Assembly: GCA_943737045.1 (NCBI GenBank) | Contig: CALSFV010000274.1 | Span: 124,001-188,000, forward strand | Direction: 5' to 3' | Source: Parapristionchus giblindavisi | Taxonomy: Eukaryota; Nematoda; Chromadorea; Rhabditida; Diplogasteridae | Length of the DNA stretch: 64,000 nt | Program-made: the position numbers and the translations under genes | Shown: piece by piece, positions 34,274 through 57,789 of the stretch | Position numbering within the stretch: the first letter of the stretch is position 1 | Layout of the letters: each line of letters begins with the position of its first letter | Notes under the pieces: generated by a model | Told to the model about the DNA's origin: nothing | The model's database searches: none | The model's input: only the letters and a program-made list of their open reading frames with translations

Positions 34274-35330
34274 TGTTCTATTGACGACCATCGTCCATTA
34301 TCATTCGTCTTTGTTTCCTTCCCAATCAGTTTCCCACTCCCCTTCCCCTTACTCCCCAATTGAATAGATACAAGTGACGTCAGTCTTCTTTCCTCGTCGT
34401 CCTAGTTCACGATAGGCGCCACGACGGCGCGCCACCAATGCGCCAGCAGACTGTACCATCGGCGCGAAAGCTTAATGAGGTAATCGATCGATAATCTATT
34501 CCTCTATTCATCCATACTTACTCTATTCTCTTCTCCTTCTTCTGTTGTAGTTGTCGTCATGATGTTGTTCACTCCTTATCATGTCAATTATGTATGTATG
34601 GTGTGTGTTTGCTTTGTGGTTTCAGTCTGCAACATCTTCCAGCTTTTGTCTACCTTCTCCTAATTCGTTCTACTATATACTTAATTTCAATTTCATTCCA
34701 AACTGTATTCCATTTACTATACATTTTGATGCACATCTCATTCATTCATTCATTCTTATCTTTTCTCTTCTCTTCTCGACATGGCCTCAATTCATAAAAT
34801 TCATATCTTTTAGAGGAGCCTTATTTTATTATATCGATTAGGCAAACGATATCTTTCCGTCTCCTCGATATACTATATTATCCATATCTGTATCATTCGT
34901 CTATCTTTCATTATCATCATTCTTCCTCTTGGATACCCTTACCGTACATATTATATCTTATTATGTAGTACATTCATTCATTCATGTTGTCAATCTCTAT
35001 ATCATTCATTCACTCACATCTATTCGTCTACAAGTTAGTCTATTCGATTATATGAGGCCTAGTGTCACTGTCGTCCTAATTGTCGCTAATCACTAAGTAA
35101 CAATCAATTCTTGATTTATGCATAAATAAACATGTTTAAGTTTGTGCCAAAGTGTGTGTGGTGGTGTTGGTCTTGTATGAGTGTACTGAGAAAGTAGCAT
35201 TGATTACTTTGAATACATATATATAAATTTATTATTCCTTATTGTATTCAAGCATGGATAAGTCCTATTTAAGGGTTGTGTCATGATTGTTTTCCTTGAT
35301 TCTTAGCCCCTTGTCATACACTTCCTCCTT
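34274..35330 (+). other. Spacer between CHAF1A and the R7-binding protein gene
   Basis: This includes the CHAF1A 3' UTR. A GC-rich island at 34411-34470 contains GGCGCC and GGCGCGCC. An ATG at 34438 opens 14 codons to a possible donor at 34480, in phase with an acceptor at 35307, so it could be an alternative first exon of the next gene (reading MRQQTVPSARKLNE). AT-rich CATT repeats fill the rest. Confidence 0.4.
35125..35130 (+). terminator. Polyadenylation signal AATAAA, probably CHAF1A
   Basis: This canonical AATAAA lies in GCATAAATAAACATG, about 850 nt after the CHAF1A stop and 206 nt before the next start codon. The short distance leaves room for an operon-like arrangement. Confidence 0.4.
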
Positions 35331-36830
35331 ATGGACCCTGAAGATGTTGATCAGGTTTGTATGGTTGTTGGTCTGTCAGTCTGTCACTATATCTGTCTGT
35401 CTGTCAGTCTTTTGATCTTTGATCTCTAGTAGATATTGATGACTTACAGTTGGTGCATGAGTGCAACGTGCAATTGGCGCAGTTCCGACACGCCGTTCAG
35501 GGCATTGGCACGGCACAAGATGGAGCAAGTATACGAAGAGAGGTACGGTAGATCTCATTGATCTTTGCTCATGAACTGTCGATTTTATTGATATTTTCTA
35601 TTGACGACGTAAAGTCATCGATGTTTTGAAGTATGCTTATCTCATCTTGTTTTCATTACTATTAGTAATGAAAGGAGAGATATTCAAGTGAAAAGTACTG
35701 TCATGTCTGGAGAAATAACAAGTATTATTGAATATCGTCATGATATTATCATATCATTTAATTAATCACACCTGAAAGTGTGCGCTATAAAGGAAAATAT
35801 ATCATGGATATCATGTGTATTGACAATATACAGTAATGAATAAAGTCGCAATTGAGAAATAAAATAAATCAATCGATATATTGATTCTTCTTCTTTAGGT
35901 GGAAACATCGGGCCGAGCGTGTTTTAAGGCTTGTGAGGCCGCTCGAAATTCCATCCTTCCGCAGTTGAGAAATGACGGAGGAGAAGGTACCTAATATTGA
36001 TTGATTGTATGAAAAAGTGAAAGTATCGATTGGTTATTGTAGGAGCTCCTGATTTCACTCGAGCAGCGTCCCAATTGATTGGATGTGTAGCTGCTTATCT
36101 AGTAGAGATGAGACGATGCATAGCTCTCGAGAAGACGTTCCCCGCTCCTACCGAACCATCTATCACACCCAATCAGGTTAATCGTTCAATATGAGTCATC
36201 CTTTAAAAACACATCTGAATATGTGTGTTTTTAATGAAATAATCGCTGATTTGACCATACTCCCATTTTATTTTCATCTAGGAAAAGACATCAGTGGAGT
36301 TGAGTTTCCTAGATGTATCTCTTTGGTAGAGCAGCGTCATAAATACCCATAGTTTTACGAAAAAGATTAAATTAATGTTCAATTCATTTCATTTATCATA
36401 TCAGACTGTCATATTTACACTAAGCAATTAGTAATTGCAACAAAAATAAACATTCAAAATTTCCTTTTCAGATTGCTTCAATGGAGAGTTTGCTTGAGAA
36501 TATGGAGAATCTGATCACTGTCCACTTTTCAACGACCGAAGGATCTCCTGAAAATAAGGTATACTATAGTTTGCGATTAGGTCATACTTTCGATCGATAT
36601 TATTGACCTGATTTGTCTATTAACTTAAAATCTTCCTTCACTTGCTTATCTATAGCTGAAGAATGCGAGGATTGGTAGAATTCAGTGTGTATCAATCAAT
36701 ATTATCTGATAAATCAATACTATTTGTCATATCAATCAATAATATCTTGCAGGTGACTCCTCGCCGTCGTCGTGGTACCTCATGTCGTCCTCAATGTGTG
36801 TGCTCTAAACTGAAGACAAGTTATGCATGA
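35331..36830 (+). CDS. rsbp-1: R7-type RGS-binding protein (R7BP homolog)
   Basis: Members of this family bind R7-class RGS/G-beta-5 complexes and anchor them to membranes, where they shorten G-protein signalling. The inferred exons are 35331-35354, 35450-35542, 35899-35986, 36043-36176, 36472-36558 and 36753-36830, giving 167 residues. The core reads LVHECNVQLAQFRHAVQGIG, TSGRACFKACEAARNSILPQ and QLIGCVAAYLVEMRRCIALE, matching the helical R7BP fold. The C-terminus, TPRRRRGTSCRPQCVCSKLK, combines a basic patch with three Cys residues, as in the palmitoylated tail of R7BP. The ATG codon follows an acceptor at 35306 by 24 nt. An extra exon at 36660-36678 would be in phase but would replace this tail with an unrelated one, so I left it out. 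The family assignment is by reading, not alignment. Confidence 0.8.
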
Positions 36831-38230
36831 TACTGTATATGATCGAAGTTATCGATCGATTATCGATTGATTCGATCTATTTGTTGTTTCATCATCATCT
36901 TCATCTTCTTTTTTCTCTCGTTTTGTATTGTAGTTGATCATCTCAGTGTTTGCCCCCATTTAGGTTCTTCTTCTCATATTATATGGTTATATCTTTTTTA
37001 TCTCGATGGATAGTTGTATAGTATTCATTGATTGATTTATTGATTCATTCGTTGCATCCATTCATTAATACGGTCATTCATTCTCCCTTAATACCTATTG
37101 TCTTCGTTCGTTCATCTTTCTCTTATAGCAACCCGTAACGTGCATCTCCCACTCCCTCTCTTATATAGGAACGAGCTTGTATTCTCTACTAATATATCCC
37201 CATTATTATAGTTTGTACTACTCGTTTACGTCATCGAATATATTATTGTTAACTTCTCTAAATCTATCATTTGTATACACACGCTAGAAAGATTTAATTC
37301 TCGATACATACAATTGCCAATAATATATTATTATTCATTGTAGCAGTATCGCCGTCCCTCCTTCACCTTCTACCCCATCTCTATTATCGGTATACCATAC
37401 AGTGACCCTTTACTATCTATCTTCTATCGCTTTACTTCGCCCTTCTTCTCCCCTCATCTTCCAATATGCTTCTAGTCTACCCTAATCACCTGTCCTCGTG
37501 CGCTACAGTAACCTGCCATGGTGGCGCCTTCTCAGTGGCCAAATGACGGCTTCCGTTAAATCTTATTAATAATACTGATTAGTACCCCTTGAGTACTGTA
37601 ACTTCCAGCACATACATCTTACCGCGTATCAATTAGTTTACACCTCTGTGTGTACCCAATGCCCACATCAAATTGACACACTCATTACCGATTAATTATG
37701 AGCGTATTATTTACGATGATAAAATATATAACTTGAATAAGAAAGTTTATTAGCTTATTAAAATTACACACGCATTCGCGTAAAGGAAACGATGAACAAT
37801 GGGGAGGATGTGGTATATACGAAAATCGTGAAAAATGAATAATTAATCCACGTATACAAGTTTGAACAAGCAATGCTTTCTCATCAACTTAGAATACGAG
37901 GTCAGTAGGGCGGAAAATCAGGACTGCAGGAAGGAGGGAGACAACTGACTACACTCAACAGACTACGGCGAGCAACATCAACAATATGATGGGAGGAATG
38001 GGCGCGGGTCGATTACTCAACAACAATGGGACGATGGATGGGTCTGGGAGTGGGGAGTTGTCTTGCGCGAAGAATATAAGTGATGATGTTCAGCATATTG
38101 TAGATCATGTCTTAGAGACAGAAGTATAACCCGCCAGCTATGTTTGATGGATCAGATGCGGAAGGATGAAGAACTTTAAATAGTGGGTTTGCAGGAAAGG
38201 GCAAATCTTAACAGTCTGGAACGAGAACAC
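36831..38230. other. Convergent spacer between R7BP and hnRNP K-like genes
   Basis: This holds the 3' UTRs of both genes. Pyrimidine-rich AT DNA runs to about 37680. From 37860 to 38230 the minus strand is slightly more GC-rich and could contain an alternative 3' exon of the hnRNP K-like gene, but no conserved reading is seen. Confidence 0.5.
37746..37751 (-). terminator. Polyadenylation signal (AATAAA on minus strand) for the hnRNP K-like gene
   Basis: TTTATT on the plus strand reads AATAAA on the minus strand, 480 nt after the inferred stop, in an AT-rich stretch. Confidence 0.45.
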
Positions 38231-40905
38231 TTAACGCGACCCTGTCTCTCCGATGTACTTACGGCCAGCGATTGAAGAACGTACGCTGCAATGATTGAGA
38301 TTAAATGTTAAAACTTACAGAGGAAGTGGGGAGAGATGGAATGTAAAGGCTAAACGAATGACCAGGCTAAACTCAGTCAATTAGTGCGCCATTCCCAAAT
38401 CTCTAGGGATCCTACTCCATCTCTCCCTTACTAGCATTGGCATGTATTGTTTACGAACCATTGTTGAAGAAGATATTGTGCTGCGTGAATCTGAGTCTGA
38501 GTTCCAGAGATTGTGATTATGCGCTCTTCAGCTCCAGTATGAGGCTCAAGAACAATATGAGCGCCTGAAAAGCAGAAAATGAATTGTTTTTACTTTATGA
38601 TTTTTTTAATCAGCAAGTTTTATTGCGCCAAACGGAAAATCGATTTTGAACTATAAGATTAGACACTTACCAGACTCCTCTCGAATGCGATTGATACGTT
38701 CACCACCACGGCCAATGATTGTACCTCCTAGTTCCGAAGGAATAGTGACCTGGGTAGTGGAAACGGGGGGTCCACCGGCAAAGTTTCCAGGCATAGGGCC
38801 ACCATATGTACTAGGAGGGGCATAAGGAGCACCGCCTCCCATTCCTCCGGGACCACCCATACCAGGACCTGAAAATTAATTCATTACCCCTAATAATTCA
38901 AGCAAAATACAATTAACAAACCGCCTCCGTTGCGACCATTAGCAGCATTGCGTCCTCCAGGAGGGTACATTCCAGGTCCGCCAGGGGGTCCACCGGCACC
39001 ACCCATGGGTGGTCCACGGAAAGGTCCCCCACCAATTGGTGGGTAACCTCCATACTCGGCAATGAAAGATGGATCGTAGTTGATCGTATCATATTGCTTT
39101 GTGTGTCCCTGCAATGAAGAGTTTTAGAATATATTTTGCGTTTTAGAATATATAAGTCTTGAAAAAAAGAAAGAAGTTTGAAAATGTTTAAATTAATTAC
39201 CTTGACTGGGATATCCCTTACGTTCTCAATGACAGTCTTCACAGCATCTCCGATTGCCGAGTCTTCACCACCGATGAGTACAACTCTGTCAGTTGAGTTA
39301 GGAGCACAATGAGAGAAGACCTGTTAAAATTTTAATTTTATAAACCCCAATTATTGTTTAATAGAACCTTGATGTTGGCTCTGGTTTGTTCACGGAGTTC
39401 CTTGATCTTAGATCCACCACGACCGATTAGAGCCCCAGCGTGCGATTGATGAACGAGCATGCGAATTTCCGTCTTGGCATTATCTCCACTTCCGTGCTGA
39501 GAGCTCTTAATCAAACGGTGTAAATAACAGGTAAATAGATAAAACAAACCTCTTCGAGTCTAGGAAGAATATCCTTAGTGATCTCAGCCAGGTTGTCAAC
39601 CGTGCTCACCATAGTAAGAACACTGAAGAATTATAATTGAACAAAAATCAAACTTGAATTGTGTTCTGTAAACCAACAACCATAGCGTTAACATGAACTA
39701 ATATCTCAAACGATATTGTATAGAATCATGGGTAAAGGGCACTGGTTGGCATATTTGGTATCGGTCAACAGAACGGTAATTGTGGAGATATGGGTAGGCC
39801 TCACCGCTCGGGAGCAGAGCTATCAGGGACGGAGATCGAAGCGTCGAACTGCAAAGGTCGGGGTGAGGAATAAGGAGGCACAAAGTGCCTGGTTTAATTG
39901 AACTACTAAATTGGAAAGATATTTAAATAAATTTTAAAAAAAACGCTGAGAAAATCAATCCACCCAGGCCACAATGTCAGGTGGATTCAAGGGTACCACA
40001 TCAGATCGGGCCTTTGGGACGATGGATCTTGATACCAGGGTTTGGATTAAATGGTGCAATAATTTTGTGCTTCATCATACTTTGGTTTAACTTACGCTAG
40101 AACGAAGGCGCTTGATGTTCTCTCCACCTTTGCCGATAATGGCACCAGCCGCTTTACTGCCTACAAGGAGACGAAGCTCGAACTTTCCTTGAGCTAGGGC
40201 GTCTGCGTAACCATCTCCCGACAGATTCTAAGATATAGTTAAATTAGTTGACTAAAAAGAAATGATAAAAGTCGTCATTAAGTCTTACTTGCGCGCCTCC
40301 GTTGTCAAAGACAACACCAATCGATACACGAAACTACCCAAACCACGGAGTAGTTTTGCTTGCTAGTGCTCACCTTTTGTCTCTTGGGGAAGTCCTTGTA
40401 GTCATTCATATCTTGCATGCGCTTCATCTCGAACGGGCTGCGAGGATTGGACCTACAAAAAATGAGATGACAATTGCAAAACACGTTTTACAGCTATAAT
40501 ACCAAATATAAAATCCAAGGAACAAAATTTTAGGCCGCAATTAGTGGAACTTGATTTATCCTAACTAATGAACCATAATTTATACGGGTATCAACGATAC
40601 ATTCTACATTAAAAACGAAAAACAAAAAAGTGACGCGCCCGAATTTTTGTATTGGTAAACGCAGAAAAACTTCCACTAAACACAGTAAGTAGACAGACCG
40701 GCCGTTATGATGACATGACCGGACTAAATAAATATTTGACAGTTGTTTAAATTTTTGTTTTCTTTAACATTAAATTGTGACTATCGATTTTTTGTGCGAG
40801 TATTGCCGTAATCGATGCAAATCGATATTACCCATTGAGAGTGTGGAGTGGGATGGGAGCGAGTGGTCCGTTGTCGAACATGATTGCTCCCATTGTAGTA
40901 GCCAT
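38231..40905 (-). CDS. hrpk-1: hnRNP K-like RNA-binding protein with three KH domains
   Basis: This poly(C)-binding type nuclear protein acts in splicing and mRNA control. The inferred minus-strand exons are 40832-40905, 40374-40452, 40289-40333, 40096-40227, 39805-39848, 39550-39622, 39368-39505, 39201-39320, 38922-39108, 38671-38868, 38459-38564 and 38231-38285, giving 416 residues with all phases matching. KH1 reads [20 protein letters not shown] then [18 protein letters not shown]2 is [22 protein letters not shown]3 is [20 protein letters not shown] then [20 protein letters not shown]. Each has its GxxG loop. A Gly/Pro-rich linker ([21 protein letters not shown]) lies between KH2 and KH3, as in hnRNP K. 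The last exon could instead end at an internal donor (GGCC then GTAAGT) and continue further, so the final dozen residues are unsure. An acceptor lies 9 nt before the ATG. Confidence 0.93.
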
Positions 40906-43630
40906 ATCTCCACCTAGATAGGTAGATTGATAGATTGAATGGGAAATGAAGAAGAGTGAATACAGTGTATTTGATGATAGAAACGACGAGAAACGAAGTG
41001 AAATGTCAGATAGAGAGAATGAGAATGGTGGAGAGATGTGAAGGATGGAAAGAGGAGAGGGAGGAGAGAGGGGAGAAGGAGAGGGAGGAGAGAGGGGAGA
41101 AGGAGAGGGATGAGAGAGGGGAGAAGGAGAGGGATGAGAGAGGAGATCGAGGTAGTGTTCGGGGTCGAAGGGAAGAAGAAGAAGAGGGAGAGATAGCAAG
41201 TAGATAGAAGAGAGAAGGAGATAGATTGAGTATAAAGTATAGACAGAAAGATATGATAGAGGGTAAGAATTGAAGAGATTCTAAAGATACAAATAGATCA
41301 ATCATGTATTCCAATAAGATCAATCTCGATGCATACAACTACTCAACATTACACTCTCATCTATTGATTCATCTTTTAGTCTTAACCTTGACCCAATACC
41401 GTATACTTTACTCAATCGATTGACCACTCAATCAATATAGTGTGAGTGGATGGTTTACTCTTATTTGTTCCTCCTTTCATCATTTGTTGACATACCGTAA
41501 TCCATGCCTCATCATCATCATCATCACTTCATACAATCAATCAATACATCGCATTTATGTGTGCGTGAACAATAAATATAATATATTCATGTAAAATAAA
41601 GCCAATTTAGTATCTATACGTCGATGGTGACGAGGAGACGAATATAAAGCGTATCAAGGGGAGGAAGGAGGGGAAAGGGAGGGGATCAAGAGATAGAGAA
41701 TGGAGAACAACTGTAGCTTTATAAGGAGGGAGAAGGGGTGATAGAGGGATGAGAGAGACTTAGTTAGATGACAAAGGGATTTAAACCATCACTTGTTCAT
41801 ACTAATAGTACACAAGGTGCAAGACAGATACGGTAAGAGGATGGGGGTTACAATGATTAATTGAACTGCTTACTTGTCATTGGAATCGACTAGATGGTGG
41901 AAAGGGATAAAGCCTCAATGGTATAGACCGATAGACAACTTCCATCGTAGGTAGATAATAGCATTTCAATCACTTATTACACGTGTAATATGTGTGTGTA
42001 AAGCAGAACAAAGTCATTGGTGTGATAGTAAATTGTAGGAGCAGGAAGTGGAAGGGAGACATGGAAGGGACAAAGGGATAGATGACAAAATGAATGAAGA
42101 CTACTACATAGTCAATCTCTCCCATCAAATACATATACACAAACTCTACAATATGAATGATTGAATAGTACAAATGCAAGCATAACAGAAACATACATTG
42201 GACAGGCAAAGAGGAGGGCATACAAGATATTCGATAGATAGAAAGAGATAGTAGACAAGATGAAGAGTGTGAGAAGAGGGGAGTGGAGGGGAGGGGAAGA
42301 GAGGAGGGGATACAAGCATGATGATTAGAGTATAGTTATAGTATATGAAGGTGTATGTGAAGGTGTATGAGATGAGATGAATACAGTAAGGACTAGGCAA
42401 GACGACAATGGTACAACAAGGCAAAGTATGAATGAATGGATGGATGAATGGATGGATTGGAGGGTGAAGAGTAATGGTACAAACTGTAGATAGATAGAGG
42501 GAGGGGATGGGAAGGGAAGGGATGAAGAGGGAGGAGATATCATGAGCAACTCTCTATAGATAACTGCTGCATACACAGAATGAGAAGATGAAGATGGAAG
42601 GATAGGGAGGGATATTGGAGGATGAAGAAAGGGAGTGAAAGAATACAATGATCGTCGTATTTCAGTCTAAGCTAATGATTACAGACATCGGTCGTGCGTC
42701 ATCTTTCAGAGAATACGGTAACCACAACTACTATCGTGAACTGAAACTGGAAAGAGACTACAGTATCCCAGGAAAGAAAATCACAATAATATGTGGGATG
42801 GGGATGGTACTACGTTAACATCCCATATAGAAGACTACTTTATATTACAAGAAAGCGACTGGATATAGAGAGATATATATCCAGTCGCTTCCTTCGCTAA
42901 ATATGTACGCAGACATATGAGCAAGAGCCGAGACTTACGATCGATAGCAGATACGATCACTTATCAATCGATAATCTCAGATTGATAAAAGTGATAGATT
43001 GTATCAGGGGAAAGCCGGCAAGCATAGAGTAGGCAAAGAAAGGGTTGATAGAAGTCTACTAACAGGGAAGGGGCGGATGATGAGAGGAAAGCAGAGAAGA
43101 AGTAATCGGGATGGGACTAATAATCAATCAATCAATCAATCAATAATTAGTCGGGAATAGCTGCGTCTAAAATAGTGAAACCGAAATACAACGATCATAG
43201 ACAGAGCATAGCTTGTATAACACAATATATAATAAAAGTATAAAACGCTTTTTTAAATGCGAAAATATAAGACGAAGACAGTGGGGCAGAGAGATAGAGA
43301 GAGAAGAGGAAAAGGCGAGAGGGACTAAAGGCGATAACCCGTTAGAGATGTACTGTAGTAGTTTAGAAGACAGCCAATGTATACGGTATCGATCGATTGA
43401 TCAATCAGTCGATAATGAATTGAGAGGGTCGGTTATATGATAAGAGCGGTGTACACAATGGTATATATTCATATATCAATCGGGGGGAGGGAGCACAGCG
43501 GGATTCATTATCACTCGATGCAAATGAGGATACTGTAGATAAGAGTGGGGACTGGCGGGATACGGTAGAATGCAGAGTGAGTGAGAGATACTGTAGATAG
43601 ATAGAAGACAGCAGTGTGTGTGCACGTGTC
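40906..43630. other. Region between hnRNP K-like gene start and G-alpha-s gene end
   Basis: Purine-rich top-strand DNA dominates, with GAGAAGGAGAGGGAT-type tandem units at 41060-41145 and 42260-42310. It should contain the hnRNP K-like promoter and the G-alpha-s 3' UTR. A strong hairpin lies at 42846-42890. Many open frames here are low-complexity and rejected. Confidence 0.55.
42846..42890. repeat. Short strong hairpin
   Basis: AAGCGACTGGATAT and ATATCCAGTCGCTT are perfect complements separated by about 12 nt. It lies roughly 750 nt beyond the G-alpha-s stop on that gene's strand, possibly in its 3' UTR. Confidence 0.6.
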
Positions 43631-54482
<10,852 letters not shown>

Positions 54483-55613
54483 GGGAAGTCGACTGTGAGT
54501 CGGCAAGCGCGACTCCTCCCTCGTCTACTGCAACAGTCGATGAGAGGTGCCAGAACGATATGTCGCCAGTTGGGACGACGGCACCTTAATATTCCTTAGA
54601 ATATTTAACATAATATTATTAATATATCTAATAATCAATGGTAAAATGTGAGCACAGACACGAATATTTCCATAATTGACAAAGAAATGTGAGGAGTCAT
54701 CGAATCTATTTTTAGATATCGAAAAGAATCAAGAACGGGACGATAATCAATCAAGGTTTGAGTGGAAACTCTGAAATGAGTGGAACATGCAATAAAGAAG
54801 GATTGCGGCAGCATGTAAGTGCCTTACACGACCGAATCGATATCCGATTGATTCGGAAGACATAAATCGATCGAACGAATACCGGAAGAAACACGAAAAT
54901 AGTGGAGGAGAGCGAGAAAAATGGCCGGCTCTGTCTACGTCTTTCATTCTCTCTCCATCCTTCTATGTCTGCACTCTCTCCATTCTTAGTGCTCTCTACC
55001 CTCTCCGCCCGCCCTCTTGTTTCGAGCACGCTGCTTCTCTGTCGCTCTCTCCAGTTTAGAGTCGAAAAAGCCGCAACGCATACGCGACGCTCGTAGACTG
55101 AATATTCCATCCGAGACCAGGCGGAGGGAATTCGAACATCCGTTCTCGTTCAGCCAGACCTTTTGTTTTCGCGTTTTTCGTTCTTCCCGCCTTTGAGCGC
55201 TTGTGGACCCTCTATATTGCTATCTGCTAACTATGTCGTACACTAATCTTATACTATTAATAGTTTGATATGTTATCCCCTCACGCTAATCCTAATCTCC
55301 GATTATGGATAACTAAGCACGCTAGCGCTCATTTACTTTCATTTCTTTGCCGCAGGGCACGATACATCGTCCTTGAGATTACGTTCATGAAGAGTGACTG
55401 AATGAGGTAGCACTCATCGTTATCTGTATTGATTGCATGCTTGCCATGTAGTTACTCATTGATGAGTCATCCAATAGATCTAACCCTTTCAGTACGTCCC
55501 CCCTGTTCATTCCTTGTCACGCTCACACTCATTTTCATTCTAATCGTCTTTTATTGTCCTTAATTATTGATTATACTGAGTTTGTATCCTTCCAGAGCGC
55601 GAAGTTGTGCTCA
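54483..55613. other. Divergent promoter region of G-alpha-s and VPS4
   Basis: The two start codons face away from each other across 1.1 kb. The middle (54950-55200) is relatively GC-rich, with CTCTCTCC runs, and is a likely promoter. An acceptor CCTTCCAG at 55588-55595 lies 18 nt before the VPS4 ATG and may be a spliced-leader site. The frames at 54747-55110 look non-coding. Confidence 0.5.
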
Positions 55614-57709
55614 ATGTCTCAGACTTCTCTTCAGGTACGATATTTTTCGAGTTTGCACTCTTTCGCCATAATTTGTCTCCTTGAAATAATAGCATAAACT
55701 AAAAATGTATCATAGTCTGTTTTACAGCAAGCAGTGGAACTCGTCACGAAAGCCACAGAAGAGGACAAAGCTGGCAACTACGAAGTTTGTTTACACTTTA
55801 TCACTGTATAATTAAGACTGTAACACGTTTTGGTTCTGTTCGTTTCGATGCAGCATTACAATTTTTTATCGCAGCGAGTCATGGTTTCTTTCATTTATGA
55901 TTCCAGTCTGCTCTCGATCTCTACGAGCGATCAGTACAATACTTCCTTCATTGTATCAAGTGTACGTTTTATTTCATTTCATTTTCGAAACTGTTCATTA
56001 TTATCTCTATCTTAAGCGACGTTTTAATCTTTATACACATATTGTTTACTTTATGTGCATACGAACTACTCTTATGATGGAAGACTAAATGATGATGACT
56101 TTAAAACCTTTTTTATCACGCACGTATATTGTGATATTTTGGTAATACTCATTCATTCACAAGAACATTGTCATGATTATCATACTGCGTCAATGAAATT
56201 TGTCATGATTACCTTACTAGTTAAGGAGATGATCGTCATGTACGATATAATAACAATAATATTTATGGTTTATTCATAAAGGGTGATTTAAAAAGATTAG
56301 AGAAAGGTCTGCGATAAGAACAAAACACAAAGAGCGATTAAATATAAATTATGGGATAGTGATTACCACTAAGTTATATCCAAAATTATTGTCACCTCGC
56401 CAAATTTTGAAATTCTGATTATTTGTTGTGCCAAACTGCGAATTGGGATCGTACATTCAAGGTTTCAGCTAAAATGTTTTATTTGATGTGCATTTTGTCT
56501 AAAAAAGTTTCTACTCATGCTGTACGCCATTCTATATATTATGTTGAACGTGTTATAATGAACCAATTATTTTTTATCCCACAAGGTAACACTAACAACT
56601 ATTAATGTTATAAGCATACGGTATAAAGTAATTGATCCCATCTCTCTGGTTGCTTGTGGATTCCGTTCTTGTAGAAGCTGTAGGAACGCGAGAGAGAATA
56701 TTAGACTGGGTTTCCACCCTATTCTTGTAGCTCTTTTTCTCTGATGAAATGGTGAAATTCCGAAAAAGCGCAGTAGTTAAAAGGGGCTAGATCTGGGGAA
56801 TATGGTGCGATACGCATGTCAATACATTCAATTGTTTGAGGTAAGCAGATGCAACTTGTTATTTGATCCCTGAAAATTATGATTTTTTTTTGGGATCGAA
56901 TCGCCCAAGCTTGTTGACTTTCTCAAGCTTCGTCAGTCCAATTTCAATAGTAGCGTGGTTTGTGGGTAGCAAAACATGAGATTGGGAGTTTCGCCAGGAA
57001 CGTAATTATCCAGCAGACTCAAATACGAATTGAGGAAAACAAATGTTTTTTAAATATTTTATATAGTCGTCTATAGTTTTCATTTCAATCATTTAAACAC
57101 ATTTATCAATACTCTGATACGTGATGTGATGGAAGGTAGTGTCGACCCATATAACATACTAACGTCGCTTCGCTATGTCATTTTCGAGCATCGAGATAGA
57201 GGTCAGCAAATCGATGGCTCATTATTATCGTTCAACCTAATGTACATAGAAATACATGCTGTCATGATTATTTACCTTTACTCATACATGGGCGCCAACA
57301 TGGGGGTGCCCCCTGTAAAATTAAGGATTTTCCAAATTTTGTGGAATGCCCTCTGTAAAAAATGACGTTTAGACGAAATTTTTGAAGAAAAACGTGAAGG
57401 CCCCCTGTAAAATTAATCATTTTTCGTTCGAATGCCCCCTGTAGAATCGAGCTCCAGGTACCCCGCCCATGTATGCCTTTACTATTACGGGATCGCTGTT
57501 TGAAATTTATGAAATAGATCTGAATTTTGCGATGATTTATTCTCATTCTTCTTGTCATTCTTTATTCCTTCAGATGGTTATAAATTGAAATGTTTTAGAT
57601 GAGGCTCAAGGTGACAAGCAGAAGGAGACCATACGTGCTAAATGTACTTCATATCTAACTAGAGCTGAACAAATCAAGAAATTCCTCAAGGTATTCAAAT
57701 GTTTCTGTC

Positions 57710-57789
<80 letters not shown>

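Noticed and set aside
36660..36678. Possible extra exon LKNARI in the R7-binding protein gene
   Set aside because: In phase, but it would replace the basic Cys-containing tail typical of the family with an unrelated short tail. It may be an isoform but is not supported.
40828..42648. Several minus-strand frames rich in Ser, Pro and Leu
   Set aside because: Purine-tract artefacts. Only the short [13 protein letters not shown] segment at 40832-40905 is a real exon of the hnRNP K-like gene.
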